Assembly: GCF_947301925.1 (NCBI RefSeq)
Contig: NZ_CAMYUE010000011.1
Location: 41,086-105,085 of the forward strand
Reading direction: 5' to 3'
DNA from: an uncultured Ruminococcus sp.
Lineage (GTDB): Bacteria > Bacillota > Clostridia > Oscillospirales > Ruminococcaceae
Length of the DNA stretch: 64,000 bases
In this document: in pieces, positions 52,174 to 61,396 of the stretch
Layout: every line of letters begins with the position of its first letter
How positions within the stretch are numbered: position 1 is the stretch's first letter
Position numbers and translations under genes: made by a program
Notes under the pieces: model-generated
Told to the model about the DNA's origin: nothing
Databases searched by the model: none
What the model saw: only the letters and a program-made list of their open reading frames with translations

Positions 52174-54165
52174 ATGTCAAAGAAACCCTTTTACATCACC
52201 ACGCCGATTTACTACCCTTCGGGCGATCCCCACATCGGCCACTGTTATACCACAGTTGCCTGCGATTCCATTGCCCGTTACAAGCGAATGCAGGGCTATG
52301 ACGTAATGTTCCTCACAGGCACCGACGAGCACGGCCTGAAGATAGAGCAGAAGGCTGCCGAGCAGGGCGTTACTCCCAAGGAGTACGTTGACGTTATCGT
52401 CGGCAAATTCAAGAACCTCTGGAAATACATGAATATATCCTACGACAGATATATCCGCACCACGGACGACTATCACGTTGAGGCCGTACAGAAGATATTC
52501 AAGGCTCTCTACGACAAGGGATATATATATAAAGGCGAATATTCGGGCAAGTACTGCACTCCCTGCGAGAGCTTCTGGACTGACTCCCAGCTGGACGAGA
52601 ACGGCTGCTGTCCCGAGTGTCACAGACCCGTGAAGTTCGCCAAGGAGGAGGCTTACTTCTTCAAGATGTCTCCCTTTGCGGAGCGTATAGAGAAGCTCCT
52701 TCTCGAAACAGACTATCTCCGTCCCAAGACAAGAGCCGTGGAGCTGGTAAACAACTTCATCAAGCCCGGCCTCGAGGATCTCTGCGTATCGAGAACTTCA
52801 TTCACATGGGGCGTACCCGTTACCTTTGACGAAAAGCACGTCGTATATGTATGGATAGACGCCCTTTCCAACTATATCACCGCACTGGGCTATGAGAACT
52901 CCGCACACAGCGACTTTGAGAAATACTGGCCCGCAGACGTTCACATGGTAGCCAAGGACATCATGCGCTTCCACGCTATCATCTGGCCTGCAATGCTCAT
53001 GGCACTTGACCTGCCCCTGCCTAAGCACCTTGCTGTTCACGGCTGGATAACCATGGCAGGCAAGAACGGCGAGAGCGAGAAGATGTCAAAATCACTGGGC
53101 AATGTTGTTGACCCGTTCGTTCTCGGTGAGAGATACGGTCAGGACTCCATAAGATACCATATCCTCCGTGAGATGGCTCTGGGAGCAGACAGCCTCTTCT
53201 CAAACGAGATAATGATAAACCGCATAAACTCCGATCTTGCCAACGGCTTCGGAAACCTTGTTTCACGTACAGTTGCAATGGTGGACAAGTACTTCGGCGG
53301 CACTATCCCCTCAGAGCGTGAGGGCGATGCCCTTGACGAGGAGTTCAAGTCTGTTGTCACAGGTCTCCTCCCTGAGGTGGACAAGTACATCGACGAGACA
53401 AAGCTGAAGCAGGCTCTTGAGGAGATATTCAAGGTCGTTGACCGCGCCAACAAGTACATCGACGAGACCGAGCCCTGGAAGCTTGGCAAGGACGAGACCA
53501 AGAAGGCTCGTCTGGCATCGGTGCTCTATAATCTTCTTGAGGCTATCCGCGTAACATCTGCGCTCCTTGCACCATTCATGCCCACTGTTATGCCTAAGGT
53601 ATGGGAGCAGATAGGCGCTTCCGCAGCCGATGTGGAGTACGAAAAGCTGGGCGTATTCGGTGTTCTTCCCGAGAACGTAACAGTTCACAAGGGCGAGATC
53701 CTCTTCCCCAGAATAGACGTTGACAAGGAGATCGAGGAGCTCAACGCCATACTCGTGAAGAATATGGAGGCCGCAAAGGCAAAGCTCTCCTCAGAGGAAA
53801 AGGGCGAGGCTGATGCCGAGCCTGAAAAGATAGAGCTGAATCCCGAGATCACCATTGACGACTTCGCAAAGGTGGAGATCAGGGTAGCAAAGGTCACAGC
53901 CTGTGAAAAGGTGAAGAAGTCCGACAAGCTCCTGTGCTTACAGCTTGACGACGGTATGGGCGGCCGTCAGGTGGTATCGGGAATAGCGCAGTATTACGCT
54001 CCCGAGGACCTCATCGGAAAGAAGCTCCAGCTCATTGCCAACCTCAAGCCCGTAAAGCTCAGAGGAGTTGACAGCAACGGAATGATATGCGCCGCGGATA
54101 CTCCCGACGGAGTAAAGGTCATCTTCGTTGACGACAGCATACCCGTAGGCTCAAAGATAAGATAA
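52174..54165 (+). CDS. metG: Methionyl-tRNA synthetase
   Basis: Charges tRNA-Met. The 663-residue enzyme has the HIGH motif in YYPSGDPHIGH, the zinc-binding insert (CTPCESFW...CCPECH), the KMSKS loop in SEKMSKSLGNVVDP, the helical anticodon-binding domain, and a C-terminal tRNA-binding (EMAP II-like) domain from about residue 555 (IDDFAKVEIRVAKV, VVSGIAQYY, SNGMICAA). The start MSKKPFYITTP was chosen because GGAG precedes it; the frame is open upstream to within the leader. Confidence 0.97.
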   Translation: MSKKPFYITTPIYYPSGDPHIGHCYTTVACDSIARYKRMQGYDVMFLTGTDEHGLKIEQKAAEQGVTPKEYVDVIVGKFKNLWKYMNISYDRYIRTTDDYHVEAVQKIFKALYDKGYIYKGEYSGKYCTPCESFWTDSQLDENGCCPECHRPVKFAKEEAYFFKMSPFAERIEKLLLETDYLRPKTRAVELVNNFIKPGLEDLCVSRTSFTWGVPVTFDEKHVVYVWIDALSNYITALGYENSAHSDFEKYWPADVHMVAKDIMRFHAIIWPAMLMALDLPLPKHLAVHGWITMAGKNGESEKMSKSLGNVVDPFVLGERYGQDSIRYHILREMALGADSLFSNEIMINRINSDLANGFGNLVSRTVAMVDKYFGGTIPSEREGDALDEEFKSVVTGLLPEVDKYIDETKLKQALEEIFKVVDRANKYIDETEPWKLGKDETKKARLASVLYNLLEAIRVTSALLAPFMPTVMPKVWEQIGASAADVEYEKLGVFGVLPENVTVHKGEILFPRIDVDKEIEELNAILVKNMEAAKAKLSSEEKGEADAEPEKIELNPEITIDDFAKVEIRVAKVTACEKVKKSDKLLCLQLDDGMGGRQVVSGIAQYYAPEDLIGKKLQLIANLKPVKLRGVDSNGMICAADTPDGVKVIFVDDSIPVGSKIR

Positions 54166-54168
54166 ATC

Positions 54169-54210
54169 AAAAACCTCCGCAGGACTGACCGTTGTCCTGC
54201 GGAGGTTTTA
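54169..54210 (+). terminator. Terminator of metG, probably bidirectional
   Basis: AAAACCTCCGCAGGAC pairs with GTCCTGCGGAGGTTTT; T-tracts on both strands serve metG and the convergent 54292 gene. Confidence 0.88.
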
Positions 54211-54291
54211 TATATATGTCAAGCCGTTTGCCAACAGTCTGCGATCCTATTATTACGTTATCGGAGGCATACGGCATGACTTCATCTGTTA

Positions 54292-56079
54292 TCAGCTGTC
54301 TGATCCGTCGTCAGGCAGCAGCTCGTGATATTTCCTGTTGATGGTCTCGTTCTTGCTGAACAGCTTATCTATGACCTCTATATACTTCTCTGGCTCCTCG
54401 CATTTGAATGAGATCATCAATTCCTGATCTACCATAAGGCCGTCTCTTGAAAGTATAAGAGTTGAATAGCCGCTGTTGCTGCAGCAGAGTTCATAGCAGT
54501 TACTGCTGCACGGCAGAAATTCGTCGGTGAGCTTCCAGTCCAGAGACTTCAGGGCGTCGCTGATCTCCTGTGCGCCATTGCTGCTGAAAAGATCCACTGT
54601 CTTGCCTTCGCTCCAGTACTTGGCATATCTCAGGTTCACGCTCTCACCCGACAGTAAACGGTCTATTGAAGACTCAGCGAGCTCGTTGGGATCGGCAGCC
54701 TTGCTTCCCAGCGAAGTCAGCCAGTTTACAAGCTCGGTATATTCATCTTCATCTATATAGTATCTTACTATACCGTATTCACCGATCTCTACCGGCTCTT
54801 CATAATTATAGTAGTCGCATACGCCGCCCGAGGATATACTTAGTCTCTGTGAACTTGTAGCGATGGCGATATCGTTGCTGAATACGGAGTTATAGCCAAC
54901 AGAGCGTCTCCAGTTGAAGCCGTTCAGCATATCCACCAGCGTTTTGAAGTCCTCGTCCTTTATGATATAGCCGTTGTTATTTGACTCATATATACCGAGT
55001 TGTTTCCTGTATGTATCATAGATATTCGCACTGGCTGTCTCTGTCTTTTCATATTTGAAAGGACTTTCGCAGGGAGCGCCGTTATCCACGCAGGTCTTCA
55101 GCTCAATGAAGCCATCGGGATTATCGGCCATGCTGAAGAATTCGGTAGTTGTTTTGCTTCCCCTGGTGGTTCTGACTGCTGCATTTCCGTTGCTGTAGAA
55201 GGTTATATCATATGAGACAGCTTCATAAGTGAATCTGATATTGATGTTCTCGGTGCTGACAGTATCCGGAGGTGCATCGCTGTATTTCCAGTTAATAGAG
55301 TTGACAGCCGCCGCAAGCATCATGGCCTCTCTGTCGGTGAGCTTATTGTCTCTTGTTCCCATGGTGATATCGGCGTCATAGATCTCGGCATTTATTCCCA
55401 AAGCGTCAATTATGCCGAACTTTTCGTACTTATAAAGTATCTGCTTCATCTTGCGGAATACAGCGGGATCTATCTTGTAGTACTTTTGCTGACATCCGGT
55501 ATCGCTGAAAACGTTATTAACGGAAGAAGCCTCTCCGTACTCCTCGATAACGATAAGTCCGTCATCATAGAAATCCGCATAGAAATCCTGGGTATTGAAG
55601 CTTATCCTCTCGCCGTCGAAATTGCTGTTTACGATATTGGGCTCCATCTCCCTGAACTCCGCAGACGCAAACAGCGCCTGGAGCTCTCCGCCCATTTCCT
55701 GATCCGCAACTGTGGTGCCGCCGGTGATCACGCCCTGACAGTTGTAATTGAACACCGTTCCGTGGAGCTCCACCGAACCAAAGGGAAAGGTGAATTCCTT
55801 TTCGTCATATATAGTTCTCTCTGTACCCGAGCTGTCAAGAAAAGCCTCCCTGTTCATGTAAAGCGCACCGCCGCCTGCTCCGCAGACTGCCAGCACGAAT
55901 GCCGCAGCAAGAGCAAGCTTTCTGTAATTCCTCTGAGGCACCACCTCAACGTGAGTTACCTCGTCTGTATATTCATCGTCTTCTGTTACCTGCGCCGAGA
56001 GCTTTTTCTCCATTTCCTCGCAGAATTTACTGCTGAGCCTCAGCTCGTTCAGAGCGTCTTGATAATCGTTTCTCTGCAT
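54292..56079 (-). CDS. Membrane-anchored putative anti-sigma / sensor protein
   Basis: The 595-residue protein has a cytoplasmic N-terminus of about 50 residues (QRNDYQDALNELRLSSKFCEEMEKKLS-like start), one membrane helix (YRKLALAAAFVLAVCGAGGG, about 52-72) and a large extracellular part. Recurrent stretches there (AAVNSINWKYSD, VDMLNGFNWRRSV, DALKSLDWKLTD) suggest three related modules. It follows the ECF sigma gene with a 31-bp overlap and a GGAGG ribosome site inside that gene, so it is very probably its regulator. It is unrelated in sequence to the beta-propeller partner at 21550, though the layout is the same. Confidence 0.75.
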   Translation of the reverse strand: MQRNDYQDALNELRLSSKFCEEMEKKLSAQVTEDDEYTDEVTHVEVVPQRNYRKLALAAAFVLAVCGAGGGALYMNREAFLDSSGTERTIYDEKEFTFPFGSVELHGTVFNYNCQGVITGGTTVADQEMGGELQALFASAEFREMEPNIVNSNFDGERISFNTQDFYADFYDDGLIVIEEYGEASSVNNVFSDTGCQQKYYKIDPAVFRKMKQILYKYEKFGIIDALGINAEIYDADITMGTRDNKLTDREAMMLAAAVNSINWKYSDAPPDTVSTENINIRFTYEAVSYDITFYSNGNAAVRTTRGSKTTTEFFSMADNPDGFIELKTCVDNGAPCESPFKYEKTETASANIYDTYRKQLGIYESNNNGYIIKDEDFKTLVDMLNGFNWRRSVGYNSVFSNDIAIATSSQRLSISSGGVCDYYNYEEPVEIGEYGIVRYYIDEDEYTELVNWLTSLGSKAADPNELAESSIDRLLSGESVNLRYAKYWSEGKTVDLFSSNGAQEISDALKSLDWKLTDEFLPCSSNCYELCCSNSGYSTLILSRDGLMVDQELMISFKCEEPEKYIEVIDKLFSKNETINRKYHELLPDDGSDS

Positions 56080-56564
56080 ATTCCATCCTCCTTTTCAAGC
56101 TCTGCTCTGAGTTTCTCACGTCCGCGGCGAAGCAGCGAGCCCACTGTGTTCTCGTTCCTGCCTGTGATCTCGGCCATCTCCCTGATGCTGTATCCCTCGT
56201 AATAATGGAGGAATATGACCTCGGCATATTTCCTTGGAAGGGCAGAGATCTGCTCCCGCAGCTCGCGGCCTCTTGTGCTTATCTCGCATATTGCCGAGGA
56301 GTCGTCCAGCTCGTCAAGCGAGCAGGTACGGCTGAACCTGAAGCTCCTGCGAAGATTCTTGCATTTGTTGATGGTCACACGAAGAAGCCATGCTTTGAGA
56401 TGTTCGTCGTCGTTAAAAGAACGCGAGTCCGTATGTAGTGAAAGGAAAACGTCCTGAACGATATCCTCTGCCTCGGCATAGCTGCCGCTGAAGGCAAATG
56501 CTGCACGCAGGACTGTGTTTCCGAATTTTCTGAAGGCGTATAATGCAGTACTGTCATTATTCAT
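56049..56564 (-). CDS. ECF-type RNA polymerase sigma factor
   Basis: The 171-residue sigma factor has region 2 (YAEAEDIVQDVFLSLHTDSR, LKAWLLRVTINKCKNLRR) and region 4 (LPRKYAEVIFLHYYEGYSIR, EMAEITGRNENTVGSLLRRG). AGGGGGT precedes the ATG. It overlaps the next gene by 31 bp, so the pair is made together. Confidence 0.94.
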   Translation of the reverse strand: MNNDSTALYAFRKFGNTVLRAAFAFSGSYAEAEDIVQDVFLSLHTDSRSFNDDEHLKAWLLRVTINKCKNLRRSFRFSRTCSLDELDDSSAICEISTRGRELREQISALPRKYAEVIFLHYYEGYSIREMAEITGRNENTVGSLLRRGREKLRAELEKEDGICRETIIKTL

Positions 56565-56646
56565 TGCTGTGACCCCCTTTCATATATAACACACATGAGG
56601 AATACCTAATTGTGCATGGAGAAAAAAATTTTTTTGGATAAATTCC

Positions 56647-56685
56647 GAGCCGCCGCACAGAGGTATGTGCCGGCGGCTCATTTTT
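56647..56685. terminator. Hairpin terminator between 56564 and 56685
   Basis: GAGCCGCCG-CAC pairs with GTG-CCGGCGGCTC. TTTTT follows on the plus strand; on the minus strand the tail is GGAATTTATCC. It probably ends the C_GCAxxG_C_C transcript. Confidence 0.6.
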
Positions 56686-57059
56686 CATATAAAAGCTTCT
56701 GCCAGTTTTACAGCATTGCGCACACAGTCGTCACAGCTGCAAAGCATTTTTCCCGTCTTTACGCCCTTCAGCTCGCCGCAGTCCGTACTTCCGCACATAC
56801 TGCGGAAGCTGCTGTGGAGCTGCTTTGCGTCGGCAAGGACAGGTCTGCCCCCGTATTTTTTCAGTCCCAGTATCATTCCCGCGCCGCAGAGCGCTCCGCA
56901 GGTAGCGTCAAAGGTACCCATGCCGCAGCCAAAGGCCGCACCCATCTTCCTGAGAGTATCCTCCTCCGCACCAAGCTCCTCCGCAAACGCCAGAAGCACC
57001 GCCTGACAGCAGTTGCTGCCGCTGTGCTTTATCTCTACTGCTCTTTCTGCTCTGTTCAT
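56685..57059 (-). CDS. C_GCAxxG_C_C family redox-type protein
   Basis: The 124-residue protein has the family cysteine pattern: SGSNCCQAV (17-18), FGCGMGTFDATCGALCGAGM (45-58), GSTDCGEL (94), and CSCDDCVRNAV (107-112). The many conserved cysteines suggest a metal or Fe-S site and a redox role, but the family is uncharacterised. Start MNRAERAVE was chosen with GAGGTGG upstream. It is divergent from the CobW-like GTPase, with a dyad inside its promoter. Confidence 0.88.
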   Translation of the reverse strand: MNRAERAVEIKHSGSNCCQAVLLAFAEELGAEEDTLRKMGAAFGCGMGTFDATCGALCGAGMILGLKKYGGRPVLADAKQLHSSFRSMCGSTDCGELKGVKTGKMLCSCDDCVRNAVKLAEAFI

Positions 57060-57197
57060 TATCCACCTCAATGACAGCCGTGACTTCCGCGGGATATCCG
57101 TAATACCGCAGGATACTCCCATAATAATATGTCACAGCCGCTTTCGTTCGTTTTTTATAATCAATACCTGCCGATATCATCGGCACATCCTGCCAAA

Positions 57198-57226
57198 AGT
57201 ATACCACGGTCCGGGGTATATGTCAA
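57198..57226 (-). promoter_or_regulatory. Promoter of the C_GCAxxG_C_C gene with internal dyad
   Basis: TTGACA (57221-57226), a 17-nt spacer and TATACT (57198-57203) on the minus strand. The spacer is an imperfect palindrome, ATACCACGG-T-CCGGGGTAT (8 of 9 pairs). It resembles G/C-tract operators of CsoR/RcnR/FrmR-type metal or thiol regulators. Confidence 0.7.
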
Positions 57227-57249
57227 GTCTGAACGGTATAAAGCTCCGA

Positions 57250-57278
57250 TTGACTTCACCGCCGCCCTGTGCTATACT
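57250..57278 (+). promoter_or_regulatory. Promoter of the CobW-like GTPase gene
   Basis: TTGACT (57250-57255), a 17-nt spacer and TATACT (57273-57278). Confidence 0.75.
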
Positions 57279-57300
57279 TATATAAAAGGAGATGTTTGCA

Positions 57301-58269
57301 ATGACTAAGATCGACCTTATTACGGGTATACTGGGCTCGGGAAAGACCACATTCCTGCTGAAGTACGCCCGCCATTTCATAGACAAGGGCGAGAATATCG
57401 CCATACTTGAAAACGACTTCGGCGCTGTGAATATAGATATGCTCATGCTTCAGGAGCTGAAGAGCGCGGGCTGCCGTCTGGAGATGATCGCGGGAGGCTG
57501 CGACGCGGACTGCCACAGACGCCGCTTCAAGACACAGCTCATATCCCTGGGTATGCAGCACTTTGACCGCGTTATCGTGGAGCCCTCGGGCATATTCGAT
57601 ATGGACGAGTTCTTCGATATCCTTCACGACTCCCCTCTCGATAACTGGTTCGAGATAGGCAGCGTCCTCACCGTTGCCGACGCGGCGACCGAGGAGCAGC
57701 TGCCGCCCCAGATGGAGTACCTTCTCGGCTCGCAGGCCGCCTGCTGCGGAAGAGTGATCATAAGCAAGCTCAGCGGAGATGTCCCCCGGGATACTGCGGA
57801 GCGCATGGTCACCCGTATAAATCGTTCCCTTGAGGACATACGCTGCGACAGAAGGCTTACTGTGCGGGAGGTCACCGCAAAGGACTGGGCGGACTTCACC
57901 GATGAGGACTACAGGCTTTTCGGCAGCGCAGGCTATCGCGGCTCCGCCTATGTGAAAAAGTTCAGTCCCGAGGATATCGGGAGCTCCGTCCATTACTTCA
58001 TGCACATAAGCATACCTCCCGAAAAGATAGAGCAGCTCATCACCGATATCATCACCGATGAGAGCTGCGGCAGGATATTCCGTATAAAGGGCTCGCTGCC
58101 CGTTGAAAACGGCTGGCTGAAGATCAACGCCACCCGCGAAAGGACAGAGACCGCCGTAATCCCGGAGGGTCAGCCCGTGCTCATAGTCATAGGCGACGGT
58201 GTATCGCGTCAGCGCATAGACCAGTATCTTATTCCCCTGAATACCGATCCCGAATACGTTTCAATATAA
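57301..58269 (+). CDS. CobW/CobP47K-family GTPase with altered metal motif
   Basis: G3E-family metal-chaperone GTPase of 322 residues. It shows G1 GILGSGKTT (9-17), ENDFGAVNID (37-46), VEPSGI (93-98) and a C-terminal CobW-C-like domain from about 220. The usual CxCC metal-binding motif is replaced by GGCDADC (67-71), and the G4 NKxD is SKLSGD. The metal and client are therefore uncertain; it may form a separate subgroup. ATG at 57301 is preferred because AAAGGAG lies nine bases upstream and would touch the ATG at 57292. Its divergent neighbour is a Cys-rich protein, suggesting a joint role in metal or thiol handling. Confidence 0.82.
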   Translation: MTKIDLITGILGSGKTTFLLKYARHFIDKGENIAILENDFGAVNIDMLMLQELKSAGCRLEMIAGGCDADCHRRRFKTQLISLGMQHFDRVIVEPSGIFDMDEFFDILHDSPLDNWFEIGSVLTVADAATEEQLPPQMEYLLGSQAACCGRVIISKLSGDVPRDTAERMVTRINRSLEDIRCDRRLTVREVTAKDWADFTDEDYRLFGSAGYRGSAYVKKFSPEDIGSSVHYFMHISIPPEKIEQLITDIITDESCGRIFRIKGSLPVENGWLKINATRERTETAVIPEGQPVLIVIGDGVSRQRIDQYLIPLNTDPEYVSI

Positions 58270-58297
58270 AAAAAGTCCCACATATGTGGGACTTTTT
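58270..58297. terminator. Bidirectional terminator
   Basis: AAAAAGTCCCACAT pairs with ATGTGGGACTTTTT; serves the CobW-like gene and the convergent surface protein gene. Confidence 0.88.
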
Positions 58298-58308
58298 CAT
58301 TTTAAAGC

Positions 58309-60981
58309 TTAGTCTTCATCCTTTGACTTTCTTGCCAGTACAGCTGTACAGCCAAGTGCAAGGATACCGAAAACATACATAGCTACGGGAGTTGAATCGC
58401 CTGTCTTAGGTGAGTTTGAACCCTTTGCCGTTGTCTTTGCAGTTGTTGTGGTAGTTGTTGTAGTTGTAGTAGTTGTTGTAGTCTCGGGAGCCTTTACTGT
58501 TACCTCAACAGCCTTTGTGAAGCCGTTTGAGCTTGATACTGTGATAGTTGCTGTGCCTGCGCCTACAGCCTTTACTGCGCCGTTTGCGTCAACAGTTGCA
58601 ACGTTCTCGTCGCTGCTGGAGAATGTAACTGTCATGTTATCAGTTGAATTCTCGGGATCCTTTGTAACTGTGATAGCAGCTGTGCCGTCGATATCGAGCT
58701 CAGCGTTATCGATTGTAGCATTGATGCCTGTCATAGCAACTCTCTCAGAGTCGGGAACTGTTACGTCCTCTCTCTTCTTGGCTGTCCATGTTGAGTCGAT
58801 GATGCCGTCGCCGTCGTTGTCTACGCTGAGAACTGTAGCCTCTGCGTTGTCGGCCTTTGTCTTGATGACTGTCTTGTCTGTGATGGGCACGTTCTCGAAT
58901 GTACGCTCGTCAAGGAGCTCATCGTCAGCTGAGTAGTGACGGATAGTGTAGTTCATTGTACCTGTGCCTGTACCCTTGAGGTTTACGTCAAGGTTTGTAT
59001 CCTCGTCCATACAGATCATCTTAATGTCGTTGTCCTTGCCGATGAGGTCGAGACGTCCGAATGAAGCTGAGAATGACTCAGAACCCTTTACAGAGCTGAG
59101 TGCGCTGTTTCCGTCAGAGATCTCTACGTCTACAGGACAAGCGATCCTGATTACTGTGTAGGGTGAGTATGTAGGAGGTGCTGCCTGAATATTGTTTGAA
59201 TCATCGAGCTTATCTTCGATCCAATCAAATACATCCTGATGTTTAATAAGAGGAAGATGTCCGTATTCAAATTTATCCCATCTGCTTCTATCAAGATTTT
59301 CAATCTGATTCATCATAGAAGCAGAAAGATAAGGAACTGTTCCGTCGCCCTTGTTTGTATAGAAAATATCACTGTAATCTTCATCAAAAGTACTTCTATC
59401 GATATCCTCAAACTTATAATCAAACTTCAAGGATTTCATTGTGTACTGTGATGTACCCATTACAAAATATGATTTATCATAGTTGAGAAGAACATTGAAA
59501 TCTGAACTATCCCCGTGGATAGACTGCTGGAATGCATAAGCGTCATCATAAACTCCTGATGCGAATATTCTTTTTATCCTGTTCTGATATTCATTAAAAT
59601 CAGTTATTTCATAGTCATCTGAAGTCCATATACTCTTTGCATCCTGCCACATTGGGCACTGACTAACATAATTCTTTGTAGGTGTAAGCTCAGCAACACC
59701 GTTAAGCTCTCTCTTTACATCCTTGTGAAGTCCGCCGAATGCAAGAAGATAATCCTTGATATCTGAACCTGCTACTGAGAAATTAACTACCGCTTCGATA
59801 CAGTGCGGAGCGCCCTCATAAGGAGTACCACAAGTTATGATCTTGTCAACCTTACCAAAGCCATTTTCTTTAACATATTTTGATGTAACTATACCACCCA
59901 TAGAATGAGCTACGATATCCACCTTGCTTGCTGAAAGACTATCAATGAACTCTCCAAGCTTTGCAGCGCTATCCGCATTTGACTGCCTCCAGTCATAACT
60001 GAAAACATAAATCTTTCTGTTGGGATATTTTTTACACATCTCGTTGACAAGCTTTTTCATGCAATCCAACGCACCGGGTTCTCTTTCGCTTTCGGGAATA
60101 GAATTCTGGTCAACAGGGGGCTTTACATATACGGTCTTGCTCTTTTCAAGACTATTATCAAGAGTGGTAGAAGCGATCTCTCCATATCCTACCCATACGA
60201 TATCTTTGAACTGGTCATCAGCAAAGAGTCTGCTTCCCATGATACCGGGGATAAGAATGAGAGGCTTTTCATCTTCTAACACACTCTGAGCCACATTACC
60301 GAATTCAAAAAGAAGCTGATCGGGATCGGTAACATTATAATACTGTGAAGAATTGCTTGCGAGATCGCTCATTACTCTCTGAGCAAATGAAAGTCTGTTG
60401 CCGCTGAGGCTGTGAAAGAAGCCGAGAGTGTAGATATTATAGTCATCCTTGAGACCGGAAGCTACATTGTAGGCTTCATTTGCATAGCTGTAGAAGTAGC
60501 TGTCATCAGAGGAAGAGTAACGACCTGTAGTCGATCTTCTGCCTGCCTCGGGAAGTCCGTCTGAACAGAATACGATATTTCTGATATTTGAAGAATCGAC
60601 ATTCTGAAGGAGCGAGTCAGCTGTCTCAAGAGCAGAAACATAGTTTGTACCGCCCCATTCTCCTATCTGTGAGATCTTCTGAGATATCTCGTCGATATCG
60701 GTAGTAAAATTACATTTTACAGATGCTGTGCTGTCAAGTGCTACGAGAGCTACATAGTTTGTGCCGTTTGCGCTGAGTATGTCGTCACAGAATTTCTGTG
60801 CTGCCTCTCTCTGCTTTGCAGCGGGAGTTCCGCTCATACTGCCTGACGCGTCGAGCACGAGTACCGTATAACGGTCGGGATCTGCTGCGACTACATCTGC
60901 CTCGGGAAGCTTTGGTACCACGGCGAATGCCATGATTCCTGCTGCTGCCACTGACAGAAGCTTGTGGAATTTTTTCATCAT
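58309..60981 (-). CDS. Sortase-anchored vWA / alpha-beta hydrolase surface protein
   Basis: The 890-residue protein has a signal peptide (to about 32) and a von Willebrand A domain (about 36-225) with MIDAS motif VLDASGSMSG. A lipase/LCAT-like alpha/beta hydrolase (about 245-610) shows LILIPGIMGSRLF, the nucleophile elbow VAHSMGGIV and ITCGTPYEGAPH. A beta-rich part follows, then a Big2-type immunoglobulin domain (about 765-850), a run of about 13 Thr, the sortase signal NSPKTGDS, a helix and the charged tail RKSKDED. It should be covalently attached to the wall. The hydrolase region is visibly more AT-rich than the rest. ATG at 60979-60981 follows GAAGGG. Substrate is unknown; lipid or ester cleavage is inferred. 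Confidence 0.85.
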   Translation of the reverse strand: MMKKFHKLLSVAAAGIMAFAVVPKLPEADVVAADPDRYTVLVLDASGSMSGTPAAKQREAAQKFCDDILSANGTNYVALVALDSTASVKCNFTTDIDEISQKISQIGEWGGTNYVSALETADSLLQNVDSSNIRNIVFCSDGLPEAGRRSTTGRYSSSDDSYFYSYANEAYNVASGLKDDYNIYTLGFFHSLSGNRLSFAQRVMSDLASNSSQYYNVTDPDQLLFEFGNVAQSVLEDEKPLILIPGIMGSRLFADDQFKDIVWVGYGEIASTTLDNSLEKSKTVYVKPPVDQNSIPESEREPGALDCMKKLVNEMCKKYPNRKIYVFSYDWRQSNADSAAKLGEFIDSLSASKVDIVAHSMGGIVTSKYVKENGFGKVDKIITCGTPYEGAPHCIEAVVNFSVAGSDIKDYLLAFGGLHKDVKRELNGVAELTPTKNYVSQCPMWQDAKSIWTSDDYEITDFNEYQNRIKRIFASGVYDDAYAFQQSIHGDSSDFNVLLNYDKSYFVMGTSQYTMKSLKFDYKFEDIDRSTFDEDYSDIFYTNKGDGTVPYLSASMMNQIENLDRSRWDKFEYGHLPLIKHQDVFDWIEDKLDDSNNIQAAPPTYSPYTVIRIACPVDVEISDGNSALSSVKGSESFSASFGRLDLIGKDNDIKMICMDEDTNLDVNLKGTGTGTMNYTIRHYSADDELLDERTFENVPITDKTVIKTKADNAEATVLSVDNDGDGIIDSTWTAKKREDVTVPDSERVAMTGINATIDNAELDIDGTAAITVTKDPENSTDNMTVTFSSSDENVATVDANGAVKAVGAGTATITVSSSNGFTKAVEVTVKAPETTTTTTTTTTTTTTAKTTAKGSNSPKTGDSTPVAMYVFGILALGCTAVLARKSKDED

Positions 60982-61012
60982 ATCATTTCCCTTCAAATAA
61001 ATTATTATTACA

Positions 61013-61030
61013 GATCCGCATTCACGGATC
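61013..61030 (-). terminator. Possible terminator overlapping the 61022 stop
   Basis: GATCCG pairs with CGGATC; the T-tract on the minus strand is weak. Confidence 0.4.
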
Positions 61031-61336
61031 GAGTAATCCTATCAGAATTACAGAACTAACCAACCCTATTATAGAAAAAAAAGGCACGAGTATCTTTTCT
61101 TTCCATGTCCATGTTTCAAAGAGTTTCTTTCCGAGAATAAATGCTACTATCTCAACGATAAGCATTATAATCAGCGGAGCATAGAAGGCCACATTTTCCA
61201 GAACTGCTGTTTTTCCCACAGTTTTTTCCATAAGTCTTGATTCATCCATCAGCCAAATATACACAAATCTAAGTGTTACAAATCCCATTGCAAAATAGAG
61301 TATATATGTTAAGAAAAAAAATACAGCTTTTCTCAT
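61022..61336 (-). CDS. Small three-helix membrane protein
   Basis: The 104-residue protein has three hydrophobic helices (about 5-30, 48-68 and 82-101), no signature motif, and an AAGGAGG ribosome site. It precedes the vWA-hydrolase gene on the same strand with 40 nt between them and may share its transcript. It is AT-rich like the hydrolase part of that gene. Confidence 0.65.
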   Translation of the reverse strand: MRKAVFFFLTYILYFAMGFVTLRFVYIWLMDESRLMEKTVGKTAVLENVAFYAPLIIMLIVEIVAFILGKKLFETWTWKEKILVPFFSIIGLVSSVILIGLLDP

Positions 61337-61396
61337 TTCAAGCCTCCTTGAAAGTGACGAATTGAATAGCTAATTGGCTTTTTACGTATATTGATA

